From a virus, in IMG/VR virus record IMGVR_UViG_3300045257_000135, positions 1 to 40,245 of that record: a DNA stretch of 40,245 nt; one strand, written 5' to 3'. Positions 13,522 through 22,400 of the stretch are shown here, in pieces; within the stretch, counting starts at the first letter, position 1, and every line of letters begins with the position of its first letter. The translations under genes and the position numbers were made by a program. The notes beneath the pieces were generated by a model. That model was given only the letters and a program-made list of their open reading frames with translations. It searched no databases and had not been told where the DNA came from.

Positions 13522-13527
13522 CAACGC

Positions 13528-14205
13528 TCAAGCCGAAGCGTTAGCCTCGGACTCCTCAAACAGAACCTCCGCGATCACCGCATACACCGCCAGGTCCCGG
13601 AACGCATCAATCACGCCCTCGTTCGCCAACGTCCCGCGACTCGCGAACGTCTGAAGCCGGCGCACCTTGTCCGTAGCCCGGACCATCGCGCCAACCCACT
13701 CCGGAACACCCCACTCGTTCGCCGCCCGCACGTTCGCGAACGGATCATCGTCCCGCCCGTAATCGCGCTGCTTCCGGTTATGGAGGTCACCAAGCTCCCG
13801 AAGGATCGAATGGAACCGATCCGATGCCGGGTGACGGTCTGGGAGAGCAGGCTCAAGCGTCGGGTACAGAAGCACCGGCTTGCCAAGCTCCCGCGCCACA
13901 TGCACCTCTAGCTGAGCGCCGCGCGAGAACTCCCACCCGGGGAGCACAACCACCGCGTCGATGCGCTCGTCCGCAACGATCTTCACGTCACGCGCAAGGA
14001 ACCGGGACCACACGTCCGAGCCGGCGACGACGCCCGGGGCGCTCACCGAATCAAAACCGTCGTCCTCGTCCATCTCCACCGGGGACACGACCTCATACCC
14101 GCGCTGTCGTAGCGTGATCGCCGCCCGCTTGAACTCGGGGAAGTTGTGCTCCGGAAGGCCGCTCATCGGCCCCGCTAGGTACACCGCCTTCGGAATCACC
14201 TTCAT
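13528..14205 (-). CDS. two-domain protein: deoxyribosyltransferase-like plus nucleotide-associated helical domain
   Basis: A 225-residue protein. Residues 1-110 (KAVYLAGPMSGLPEHNFPEF, VVSPVEMDEDDG, DAVVVLPGWEFSRGAQLEV) match the DUF4406 / nucleoside 2-deoxyribosyltransferase-like fold, with the GPM loop and the GWExSxGAxxE motif. Residues about 130-220 (KQRDYGRDDDPFANVRAANE, RATDKVRRLQTFASRG, DAFRDLAVYAVIAEVLF) match a helical domain found alone in many actinophages and linked to nucleotide metabolism. It is thus a fusion. The last gene before the terminator. The ATG at 14205 has only a weak ribosome site and the frame is open upstream. Confidence 0.7.
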   Translation of the reverse strand: MKVIPKAVYLAGPMSGLPEHNFPEFKRAAITLRQRGYEVVSPVEMDEDDGFDSVSAPGVVAGSDVWSRFLARDVKIVADERIDAVVVLPGWEFSRGAQLEVHVARELGKPVLLYPTLEPALPDRHPASDRFHSILRELGDLHNRKQRDYGRDDDPFANVRAANEWGVPEWVGAMVRATDKVRRLQTFASRGTLANEGVIDAFRDLAVYAVIAEVLFEESEANASA

Positions 14206-14281
14206 GCCGTTACCGGACGCGCACGGCAGTAGAAGAACCGCGCCCGTCGTAGAAGCCTTGAAAGAGCCTGACCGGCCCCGA

Positions 14282-15487
14282 TTACGCGCGCCATCTGCGA
14301 TCCCTCCAATAGAGCGTCCCCTGATGGAACACCGCATGCTCGATAAGAAACGACCCGTCCGGCCAGCGCTCCACCGTGACGAAGCCCTGATGCCAGTTCG
14401 GGTTGATCGCGAAGTGCGGGAACACCTCATCGTTCCGGCTCATCGTCCCCGCCACAAACGCCTGCTGAAGACGCCGCTTCGGATACGTCAGGCGATACGT
14501 CGACTCCTTCTGATGCCCGTGGCCGACGATCACCGACCGGCCAAGCTTGCTCAGCGTCTTCCCGGCCGTGCCCGCGCCCGTCACGAAACCATGGCGAACC
14601 ACGAGCCCGTTGCCGCCGGGGACTAGCTCAACCTCCGCGTGCTCCCACCCCCGCTTGTCCTCCACGAGTTCGATGCCGAGCGCGTCAAGCTGAAGCAGAC
14701 GCCGCAGACTCAGCGCCGCAACCTCCTCGCCCGCCGGGCGGATGCCGCTCAGACGCTCGGAGCGGGACAGAAGCTCCCCCTCAACGCGCCAATCGTGGTT
14801 GCCCTTCAGCTTCGTCCGGATCGCGTTCGGCGCAGCCTCAGCGCGCCTACGAAGGATCCCGTACGCCGAGTCCAAACACTCCTGAACCGTGGCCGTAGCC
14901 GCCGGATGGTCCGCGTGCCGCGAAATCGTCGGGAAGTCCGCCGTATCCCCAAGGAACACATGCTCCACCGGCTGCATGTCCGCCACAAAAGCGGTCGTGC
15001 AAGCGTCAAGGTCCGGGTCGTAGTACGGGGCTTGGTGGTCACCCTCCACGACGATCAGTTCGGGCTTCCCCGCGGGCCGCTCGACCGGGACCGGCCGCAC
15101 AAGCTTGGGCACATGCCGAGCCGGCGTGATGATCGCCATAGCGACCCGTCGCCGGAACACGACCGTGAGCCTGTCCGCCCCGTGGTAGGTCTGCCACGCC
15201 TTGACCATGACGACGTACCACTCATCGGGGTCAAGGCCCTTGTCGGTGAGTAGCCGCTCATGGTCGCCGAGGCGGGAGCCCTCCACGACAATCTCAGCGT
15301 CGTCGCCCTTCACTGTCGCCGTGGACGTGTCCTGGTGGACGGGTGACCACCTCAAAGCCTTCAGTTCGGGGTCCGCGTTGACGTACTCCGACAGGCGCCG
15401 TCGCTCGCAGTCGAGAGCCCGAGCCGCAGCGGCAATCGAGCCCCCTTCCCGAAGTGCTGCCGCGACCTGTTCGCGGTCAAAGGACAC
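14282..15487 (-). CDS. calcineurin-like metallophosphoesterase with N-terminal helix-turn-helix
   Basis: A 401-residue protein. The catalytic metal-binding motifs are D150-H151 (VVEGDHQAPYYDP), G180-D181 (FLGDTADF), G229-N-H-D232 (KGNHDWR), H299 (VVRHGFV) and G322-H-G-H325, all five blocks of the calcineurin-like fold. The first 40 residues (ALREGGSIAAAARALDCERR) read as a helix-turn-helix. The substrate is unknown; phage members are often proposed to act on nucleic acid or nucleotides. It lies after the lysis genes in the late transcript, an unusual company. Confidence 0.85.
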   Translation of the reverse strand: MSFDREQVAAALREGGSIAAAARALDCERRRLSEYVNADPELKALRWSPVHQDTSTATVKGDDAEIVVEGSRLGDHERLLTDKGLDPDEWYVVMVKAWQTYHGADRLTVVFRRRVAMAIITPARHVPKLVRPVPVERPAGKPELIVVEGDHQAPYYDPDLDACTTAFVADMQPVEHVFLGDTADFPTISRHADHPAATATVQECLDSAYGILRRRAEAAPNAIRTKLKGNHDWRVEGELLSRSERLSGIRPAGEEVAALSLRRLLQLDALGIELVEDKRGWEHAEVELVPGGNGLVVRHGFVTGAGTAGKTLSKLGRSVIVGHGHQKESTYRLTYPKRRLQQAFVAGTMSRNDEVFPHFAINPNWHQGFVTVERWPDGSFLIEHAVFHQGTLYWRDRRWRA

Positions 15488-15490
15488 GGG

Positions 15491-15667
15491 CTACGCCTTC
15501 CGGTTGGGAACGAAGTACACCGCGAGCGCGGTGAGAATCCCCGTCACGTTCGTCTCAAGTTCAGCGCCGTCGTACGTGCCCGTGGAAGCCCACTGAAGGC
15601 CCGCCGCGACGAGCGACAGGGCGAAGGGCGCGATGGCCTTAGCGAACGGCTGAAGCTTCTTAGGCAT
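15491..15667 (-). CDS. holin-like membrane protein
   Basis: A 58-residue protein: basic start MPKKLQPFAKAI, first span APFALSLVAAGLQWA, loop STGTYDGAELE, second span TNVTGILTALAVYFV ending PNRKA. This form (two spans, PNR-like end) is a common actinophage holin type. It directly follows the transglycosylase gene, which supports the lysis role: opening the cell membrane to let the wall enzymes out. ATG at 15667 follows GGGGGTAGCGGC. Confidence 0.7.
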   Translation of the reverse strand: MPKKLQPFAKAIAPFALSLVAAGLQWASTGTYDGAELETNVTGILTALAVYFVPNRKA

Positions 15668-15671
15668 GCCG

Positions 15672-16190
15672 CTACCCCCGCAGTCGCGCGTGCCACTTGC
15701 GGGCAAGCACATCGTTTACATGGGCGGTGTAGTTGTCCGCGTCGGGACCCGCGCCGTTGTACGCCTTCACGCCAGCGCGCCGGCCGTTAGCGGCAATGAG
15801 CACCTTCAGGTGACTGAACCCAACGCGAAGGTTGTACTTCGGAATATGGCAGCCGCCGAGACGGTCGGCCAAGTCCTGGAACTCCCACCACGTAAGCTGC
15901 ATCGGACCGACGCCCTGCATGCCGCCCTGTCCGTGCGAGCCGCGGGACTGTCGGTAGAGCAGGTAACGCGCCTTCGTAACCCGGGCGTTGTTCAGTCCGG
16001 TCGTGGCACCGTTCGGACGCGGATCACCGCCCCAAATGTTCGCCCCGTTCCCGGACTCCTGCTCGACCATCGCGAAGGCGAGGCTCAAGGGGATATCCGC
16101 GCGGCGTGCCTCAAGCACGATCCGAAGACTGTTCTGCATGCCGTACCGCTTCGCGCGGCGGGCAAGCACCATGTCACGAGGGGTAATCAT
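15672..16190 (-). CDS. endolysin: lytic transglycosylase domain
   Basis: A 172-residue single-domain protein. FAMVEQESGNGANIWGGD places the catalytic Glu near residue 45 in the E-x-x-x-x-G/N setting of goose-type/SLT lysozymes, and GMQGVGPMQLTWWEFQDLA matches the second motif of that fold. It lacks a signal peptide, as usual for holin-dependent enzymes, and has no separate wall-binding domain. It should cleave the glycan strand of peptidoglycan. The neighbours are a peptidase upstream (overlap of 4 nt) and a holin downstream, making a lysis cassette with two complementary hydrolases. Confidence 0.8.
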   Translation of the reverse strand: MITPRDMVLARRAKRYGMQNSLRIVLEARRADIPLSLAFAMVEQESGNGANIWGGDPRPNGATTGLNNARVTKARYLLYRQSRGSHGQGGMQGVGPMQLTWWEFQDLADRLGGCHIPKYNLRVGFSHLKVLIAANGRRAGVKAYNGAGPDADNYTAHVNDVLARKWHARLRG

Positions 16191-16657
16191 CGACGCGGAA
16201 GGGTCGCGCGGATACGGATGAGCTTCGCCATGGTTCGGGGTCCTTTCGGGCGCGGCTTGCGCGCAAAGTTCAGGTGGTGGAACTCGACCCCGGCCTTGTA
16301 GGGCTGGACGAGATGCCAGCCCCGCGCGTGCGCGGCAACCATCATCAGGTGAACGTCAGAGTCGTTTACGTCAATGCCCTGCTGCCACCACTGAAGGCGC
16401 CGGCCGACAGGCCCCGGGTAGGCGACCCCATCGGAGCGCCGCTCATGCGTCGAGCGGCCGGGAGGGTTAGCGACACCGGGCGGGGAGGTAGCGAACACCT
16501 CAGCCTGCGTGTGCTTCCCGTGCGCATGCAGAATCGACGCGGCCTCTCGACTGCGGTCGATACTGTTCACCGTCGCGCCCGAGTCCTTCACGAGCACGGC
16601 GAAATAGGGAGCCGCCTGCGCATTGCACGGGCTCCCCTGAATAACTCGGAACGCCAT
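16187..16657 (-). CDS. peptidoglycan peptidase-like protein (second lysin)
   Basis: A 156-residue protein. GRSTHERRSDGVAY (68-80) places His71 and Asp76 in the S-x-H-x4-D arrangement of LAS/M15 peptidases, GIDVND (94-99) and VEFHHLNF with E125/H127/H128 supply the further metal ligands and catalytic acid. It should cut peptide stems of the host wall. Start ATG at 16657 follows AGGAGG, one of the best ribosome sites in the late region. The match is by motif rather than full-length similarity; another small metal hydrolase is possible. Confidence 0.6.
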   Translation of the reverse strand: MAFRVIQGSPCNAQAAPYFAVLVKDSGATVNSIDRSREAASILHAHGKHTQAEVFATSPPGVANPPGRSTHERRSDGVAYPGPVGRRLQWWQQGIDVNDSDVHLMMVAAHARGWHLVQPYKAGVEFHHLNFARKPRPKGPRTMAKLIRIRATLPRR

Positions 16658-16685
16658 TCTCGGCGCCTCCTTAGATGAGAGGTTG

Positions 16686-17129
16686 TTACACCACGCCGAA
16701 AGTGCGGAGCAGGGCCGCGAGCGCCAAACAGCCGCCGATGATCCGGTCCCACCGCCCGAACACCCGGTCACCCGAAACAGCGCGAGCGTTCCAGGCGTCC
16801 TGGGAATCCTTCTGTGCCTTCGCCAGTGTCGCGGCCGTGACCTGTTCGCGTTCTTCGCGGAGCCGGATACCCTCCGCGAGTTCTGCGGCGCCTTCGCGGA
16901 GCTTGTCGACGGAATCCTTGTATCCCTCAACCTGCGTCACCCGCACTTCAAGCAACGTGATCCGTTCGTGAAGCGCCGCGACCGCGGTCGGGAGGGTCGC
17001 GAGGTTGTCTAGCTGCCTCTGTACGTCGGTGAAGCCAGCTTTGGTGAGTTCCTTTAGCCCGTCTACGGCGTGGTAGACGAGCGCAACGGTGGCGCGATCC
17101 TTGGAACCGGAATCAGACTGATCGCTCAT
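16686..17129 (-). CDS. coiled-coil protein with C-terminal membrane anchor
   Basis: A 147-residue protein. Residues about 20-105 are continuous coiled coil (LPTAVAALHERITLLEVRVT, VDKLREGAAELAEG) and the end is a single span (IIGGCLALAALLRTFGVV). This is the layout of XhlA-like lysis accessory proteins and of some holins. It starts the lysis block, overlapping the last tail gene by ATGA. A second holin or a hydrolase-delivery partner is likely. Confidence 0.6.
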   Translation of the reverse strand: MSDQSDSGSKDRATVALVYHAVDGLKELTKAGFTDVQRQLDNLATLPTAVAALHERITLLEVRVTQVEGYKDSVDKLREGAAELAEGIRLREEREQVTAATLAKAQKDSQDAWNARAVSGDRVFGRWDRIIGGCLALAALLRTFGVV

Positions 17130-17473
17130 TCGATCCACGCCTCATAGTTGACGTTTACCACCGTGCCGGCCGTTGGGTTCGGCCCGCTCACTGTGACGAG
17201 GAACGCGAACGTGGTTGACCCGACCGAATACGGCTGAACCGTCGCAATCAGTGAAGCCAGTTCGAAGTATTCAGACAGTGAGCAGAGCACCCGGGGCGTG
17301 GCCCCCATGCCGTGAGTGACGGTGCTCGTGATGACCCACGTTTGGGTGCCCGCGAACGTGCCCGACACATGCCCTCGCTTGATGCCGTTCACCTGCCGCT
17401 CCACCGCTGCGAGACGGCTTGCCAAATCGAGCGTCCTGTCCCCCGGCTGAGGCGAGTCGAAGTATTGCCCCAC
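17126..17473 (-). CDS. small minor tail protein
   Basis: A 115-residue protein. A short coiled coil at the start (DLASRLAAVERQVNGIKRG) precedes a beta-rich domain with aromatic strands (TFAGTQTWVITSTVTHGMG, TTFAFLVTVSG), resembling small fibre or collar domains at the end of actinophage tail modules. GTG start at 17473 shares a base with the upstream stop. Confidence 0.6.
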   Translation of the reverse strand: MGQYFDSPQPGDRTLDLASRLAAVERQVNGIKRGHVSGTFAGTQTWVITSTVTHGMGATPRVLCSLSEYFELASLIATVQPYSVGSTTFAFLVTVSGPNPTAGTVVNVNYEAWIE

Positions 17474-18582
17474 TAGACCACCTCCGTTGACAGGCTCGCG
17501 TAAAGCCGCGACTGATCGTCGGGGCTCAACGGGTCCTCGATGGACGACGTTTCATTGCCGTTCTCATCCACCACAACTGTGAAGCCGTTGATGCGCACCG
17601 CCAAATCCTCAAGCAACGCGGACCGGCGGGCGTACACCCGGACAGTGTCACCAAGGTCATAGTCATCGAAGGGCTTGGGCGCGTTCAGACCCTCAGGCAC
17701 AAAGCGCACCGTCTTGATCGGTGCCACCCGAAGGAGCGCCGCCGCGCGCTCGTTCAACGTCGTCTGATCCGAAATGTTCGACATCTGGACCGACAGCGGA
17801 AAGTAACCGTAACTCGTCTGCGACGACGAGTCCGAGGCCGTCCCGATAAGGCCATTCGCGCCGACAACCCGCACGGCGTTGATGGGATTCTCGTTCGACC
17901 GAGAGAACTGCGAAACCGTGTTCCGCGTCGTCTGCCCATACTCAAACGTCTTACCGGTCTGAACCGTCCCGAAAAGCGGGTACTTGATATCGAGGATCGC
18001 GCCCGGCACCGTCGCGGACCACCGCTCGCGGAAGTCAAAGCCGCTCTGAACGTTCGACAGGTTCACGATCGCCTGACCAATGTTGGTGTCAGACGGATAC
18101 GTGATGGTGCGATTCACCGACGTGTTCAGTGTGCCGCCCGACGTAGACAGACCCGTCGAGCCCTGGGCGTTCGCCAGGGCCACGAGAGCAACCGCAATCG
18201 TGCCGGCGTCCGTCGCCGTGTACGTGACAGGCGCCGTCGTCACCCGGCCCGTCTGGCTCCCGTCTCCGATCAACCGCCAGAACGGCGAGCGAAACACGAG
18301 GTTCATGACGCTTGAGTCCGACGACTGCTCATCGAACGGCGCCGACCAACCGACGAAGCGCAAGGTACCGTTGCGGTAGGCGCGAAGCTGTGTCGCGCCC
18401 GCCCCGCCCGCGGACCACACGTTCAGGAACGCGGCGGCTGCCGGTTCCTCATGGCTCAACGTCAACTGTGCCTCGGCGTACCAGTTGCGCTTGTACGCGA
18501 TGCGCTTACCCGACGCCCGGGTGAAGTCGGCCACCATGTTGCCCGACGCATCCATAAGCGCGAACGCCCACGAAGCCGTCAT
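17473..18582 (-). CDS. minor tail protein (baseplate hub-like)
   Basis: A 369-residue protein. The opening (SWAFALMDASGNMVADFTRA, RNWYAEAQLTLSHEEPAA) and later features (FRSPFWRLIGDGSQTG, LFGTVQTGKTFEYGQTTRNT, FDDYDLGDTVRVYARRS) match the Gp37-like minor tail proteins that form the hub under the distal tail ring in siphoviruses of Gram-positive hosts. It lies directly after the distal tail protein in transcription order, as expected. ATGA overlap at its start. Confidence 0.75.
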   Translation of the reverse strand: MTASWAFALMDASGNMVADFTRASGKRIAYKRNWYAEAQLTLSHEEPAAAAFLNVWSAGGAGATQLRAYRNGTLRFVGWSAPFDEQSSDSSVMNLVFRSPFWRLIGDGSQTGRVTTAPVTYTATDAGTIAVALVALANAQGSTGLSTSGGTLNTSVNRTITYPSDTNIGQAIVNLSNVQSGFDFRERWSATVPGAILDIKYPLFGTVQTGKTFEYGQTTRNTVSQFSRSNENPINAVRVVGANGLIGTASDSSSQTSYGYFPLSVQMSNISDQTTLNERAAALLRVAPIKTVRFVPEGLNAPKPFDDYDLGDTVRVYARRSALLEDLAVRINGFTVVVDENGNETSSIEDPLSPDDQSRLYASLSTEVV

Positions 18583-19421
18583 GCGTAAGCGTCCCGCACG
18601 TACGCCTCAGCGTGCGGAGTTCCACCGTACGCGCCGGACACGGTGTTGTAAACCACGCGCACCGTCCACGAGCCCGGCGGAATATCGAACCACACGGTGT
18701 TAGCCGGGTCGATCGCCTGCGGGTAATCACCTAGGGCGCTGTGAGTTGCCGTGCGAGCCCACGAATCGAACTCGATGTAATCGGGAGTGCTGTAGCTTCG
18801 GAAACTCGCGTCCGTCGTGATGATCCCCGTCGTCCCCACAAGCGCGATAGACACCACTTTCGCGGTGCCATAAACCCGGATCTTCACCGCGGCGCGACGG
18901 TTACCGTTATTGGTTACCGTCATATCCTTCGTGTCCGCGGGCGTCACCGTCGCCGTGCCACCAACCACAGTCGTGAGCGCCTGAGCGTAAGACCGCGGGT
19001 CCTCGGCGAGGAGGGTGCAAGCGTAGTTCAGAACCGCCGCACCCTCCTGCAACACCGGCTCATCCATAGAGGCAAGCTTCACGAGCCGCTGAAGCTGTTT
19101 CCCGGACACGCCCTCCGTCCACTTCAGAAGCGCCGGCCCAACGTCGAGCGTTTCGATAAGCGCCTTATTGATGAGACGCAACTCCGAGATGGCGTCCGCC
19201 ACCGAAACGGTGCTGAACACCTCACCCTCGATAGAGACGATCTGCCCATCCGTGTACCGGCTCTCATTGATAGAGCCGTGCGAACTCGGGCGCACCCGCG
19301 AGGCGTCACGAACGGTCGAGATGCCGATGAGGCCCGTGACCTTCGTGAGCGCCCGCTTCGTCGTCTCGTGCAGGGTAACAGGGCTTCCCGCCCCATCGTC
19401 CAAGGTGACGCTCGACAGCAT
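18579..19421 (-). CDS. minor tail protein (distal tail-like)
   Basis: A 280-residue protein following the tape measure, the usual position of the distal tail protein. It begins with beta strands (LSSVTLDDGAGSPVTLHETT), a middle helical insertion (ELRLINKALIETLDVGPALL), and a C-terminal jelly-roll-like domain (TVWFDIPPGSWTVRVVYNTV). The C-terminal part of such proteins often forms a galactose-binding-like fold in distal tail rings. It shares one base with the tape measure stop. Confidence 0.7.
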   Translation of the reverse strand: MLSSVTLDDGAGSPVTLHETTKRALTKVTGLIGISTVRDASRVRPSSHGSINESRYTDGQIVSIEGEVFSTVSVADAISELRLINKALIETLDVGPALLKWTEGVSGKQLQRLVKLASMDEPVLQEGAAVLNYACTLLAEDPRSYAQALTTVVGGTATVTPADTKDMTVTNNGNRRAAVKIRVYGTAKVVSIALVGTTGIITTDASFRSYSTPDYIEFDSWARTATHSALGDYPQAIDPANTVWFDIPPGSWTVRVVYNTVSGAYGGTPHAEAYVRDAYA

Positions 19422-22400
19422 TAGCCATACCTCAACTTGCGTTCAAGGCGTGTCGCCAGGATTTCCGCATGCTGCGTGGAACCGATCGTGGCGTTCTCGA
19501 TGAACACGTTTCCGCCACCGCCCGCCATCGCCATCCCGGTGGGCGCGATCCGCCCGTTCTGGTCCGGGGTGAAGACCTCGCGGCCCCGCTCCCCCACCAC
19601 ATACGGGAAGCCCGCGCGAACAGGCCCGCCAACCGCGCGGTGCATCGGGTGACCACCCCACGCAGTCCACGGGCTAGAGACTCCCGGGCCGGCGTTGATG
19701 GTCGCCTCCTGATCCGAAGACCCCTCAAAGCCGAGGCCCAACGGTGCAAGGATCGCGTTCACCGCCTGCGCGAACTGCGCATACGTGTCCTGCTGTGCGG
19801 CGAGCGACATCACGAGCCAGTCGAGCTTTTGCTTTTCGGCCATCGCGAACGCCGCAACGTCAGTGTCACGCGCCGTCTGCCGGTCGGCCGCCTGCTTGTC
19901 CTCAAGCGCCTTCCGGTCGGCCGCGCGCTGCGCCCGAATGTTCAGTTCCTCGGCTGCCTGCGTTTCCTCAAGCGTGACCTCGTCCCGGGCGCGCTTCGTC
20001 GCGTCAATGGCAGCCTGCGCCGCAAGGATCGCAGTCTGATCGTGCGCGGCAACCGCATCGTCCATCGCCTTCTTGTTCGCCGCGTCCTCGTCGTCACGCT
20101 GCTTCTGCGTGTCCTCGGCTCGCATGAGCGCGAGCTTCTGCGCCGCGGTCCCCGTGAGAACCATCGCCTCGGTCTGCTGATCGAAGCCGTCGAGCGCCGC
20201 CGAGTTGGCGTCGTCAATGGCCTTCCCGATCGTCGCATCCCACTTCTCGCCGAACGCCTGAACTGCGGTGTTGAGCTTGTCGGTGATCTGCGCCCGAACG
20301 TCGGTGATCGCATCCTTGAACGCCTTGAGCTTTTCAAGGCCGGCAATCTTCACGTCGATCTTCGACAGCTTCGCCGAGCGCGTCGCCTCAAGGTCAAACG
20401 CCTTCAGCGCCTTGATCGCATCCGCGATGCTCGCACCGTCGCCGCCCTTGACCTTCCCGGACGCGCTTCCGACGTTCGCCCCGTGCCCGGAGCCCGTGTT
20501 GCCGAGGAACTTGCGGTAAGCGCCACTGTTGAACGTCGCCCAGTCCGCGAACCCTCCGCGCTTCTTGTAGAGCGAGTACGCGGCCTTAGCGTTGGCCGCG
20601 GTCCCGTAGGTCGACATGCCGCCGTGAACGCTGTTGATCTGAAACAGCCCGCGGTCAACGGTGCCGTTCGTGTTGTGGTTCGTCGCCCCGGTGTTCCCGC
20701 CGGACTCCGCCAGCGCGATTGCAACCGCCAAATCGAGAGCCTTGCCGCGGAAGCCGGCCGCGTAGGCAACCCCGCGGATCTGCTGAGCCGAAAGTTTCCC
20801 GGTCAGCTTCGTAGCGCCACCGCCACCGCCCGAGCGCCCGCCAGACTTCAGCGCCGCAAGGTTCGTGGCCGCGATGTGTACGTGGTCACTGTGCCCGCCG
20901 ATCGCACCCGCGACCGTCCGCCCGTTCTTCACGTACTTCCCAAGCGGGTCGTAGAACAGTTCCACGAGCTTCGGCCCGAACTCGGCCATCGCCTTTTTCG
21001 CGAACGCCATCATCTGCGCGGGGGTTCCCGCGAGGTCAACCGCGTCGCCCTTGTAGTGGTACGAGCCGGCGACATGCTTCCCGCCCGTGGTGCTCGTGAC
21101 CGACAGACCGTTCGCCCGGCCGAACCGCGAGAGCGCGTCCACGATGCTGCCACCGGAAAGCCCGGAAGCCTTGCCGCTGCCACTGCTGTAGGCGTAGCCG
21201 CCACCGCTCCCGGAGGACGAGGAACTACCGCCGCCCTTGCGTGCCGCCTTCACGGCCGCCACGAGGCCCTGCCGCTCGCGCTGCTTGTCGAGCTTGTCAA
21301 ACGTCGCCTGAAGGGCGTCACGCCGCTTCTGAAGCTCCGCAATCGCCCCGTCGATCGGGTACAGGAGCCCCGCCGTCAGACCGCTGCGCACGATCCCCGC
21401 GGACGCCATGATGCCGTCCCGCAACCCCTCGCCGATGCCGTAGCCGATGGCGTGAAACACCTTCGACGGCGAGTTGATATGGAGGATGCCCTTGGCGTGG
21501 TCGATGACGCTGTTTGCGACACCCTTGATGGCGTCGAGCGCCTTACCTGCCGCCGCACCGATGCCGTGCGCGAGGCCCGTCACGAGGTCGATACCGATGC
21601 GGTACGCGGCTCCGACGTACTGACGGAGCCCGTCCACGATCGCGCCACCGATCTTCGCGACCGGCGCAAGCACCTTCCCCGCGGCCGAACCGAGCGGACG
21701 AAGGATCGCCGCCACAACCTTGCCGACCGCCGAGCCGACCGCGCCGGCCCCGTTGGCGATCGTGCCAGAGATAGCAGTGACCACACGCCCAGCCATCTCG
21801 CGTGCGTGCCCCGGGAGGCTCCCGACTGCCGACACGAACTTGCGGACCATAGAGCCGCCCGCACGAGCCGCCCCGGGCGCAAGCTTGCTCATCTCCCCAA
21901 GGAAGCCGTCGACCGCCGCGCGCCCGGAGGTGCTGAGCAGATCAATGGCACCCTTGCCGGCGAACTTGACCGCGCGGAAGATCGGCTCCGAGATGAACCG
22001 CGACAGCGTCGCGAATCCCGGGATCTTGAAAATCTTTCCGAGCGGGATGACGAACGTGACGACGTTGAAAATCGCCGCAAAGTTCTTGATCCAAAACGAC
22101 GGCGACAACACCGCCGAAAGCGCCTGCGACAGCACCCGGAGGATCCCCGACAACGCCTTGCGGCCGTCGATGTGCGACACCGCCGCGTTGATGCCCTTCT
22201 CCATCGCGGGCGTCAGGCTCTTAGAGAAATCGAGGGCGCCTGAAAGGCCCGACCCGATCTTGTCGCCGACCGTTTTCCAGTCGATCGACGTGAAGCCGTC
22301 AACGATCATCTGCCCCAGGGCCGGAAGCGTCCCCATCCCCTTGGACTTCAGATCCTTGAACTTCCCGGCCGTGTCGCTGATAAAGCCACTGATCGCGCCG

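Noticed and set aside
15699-15712. CTTGCGGGCAAG as a further operator
   Set aside because: The arms match but the spacer is 2 bp instead of 5, and it lies in the transglycosylase coding sequence without a promoter.
19469-22243. 924-codon open frame on the plus strand
   Set aside because: It lies antisense to the tape measure gene, has Arg-rich low-complexity content and no ribosome site; it is a frame echo of GC-rich codons.
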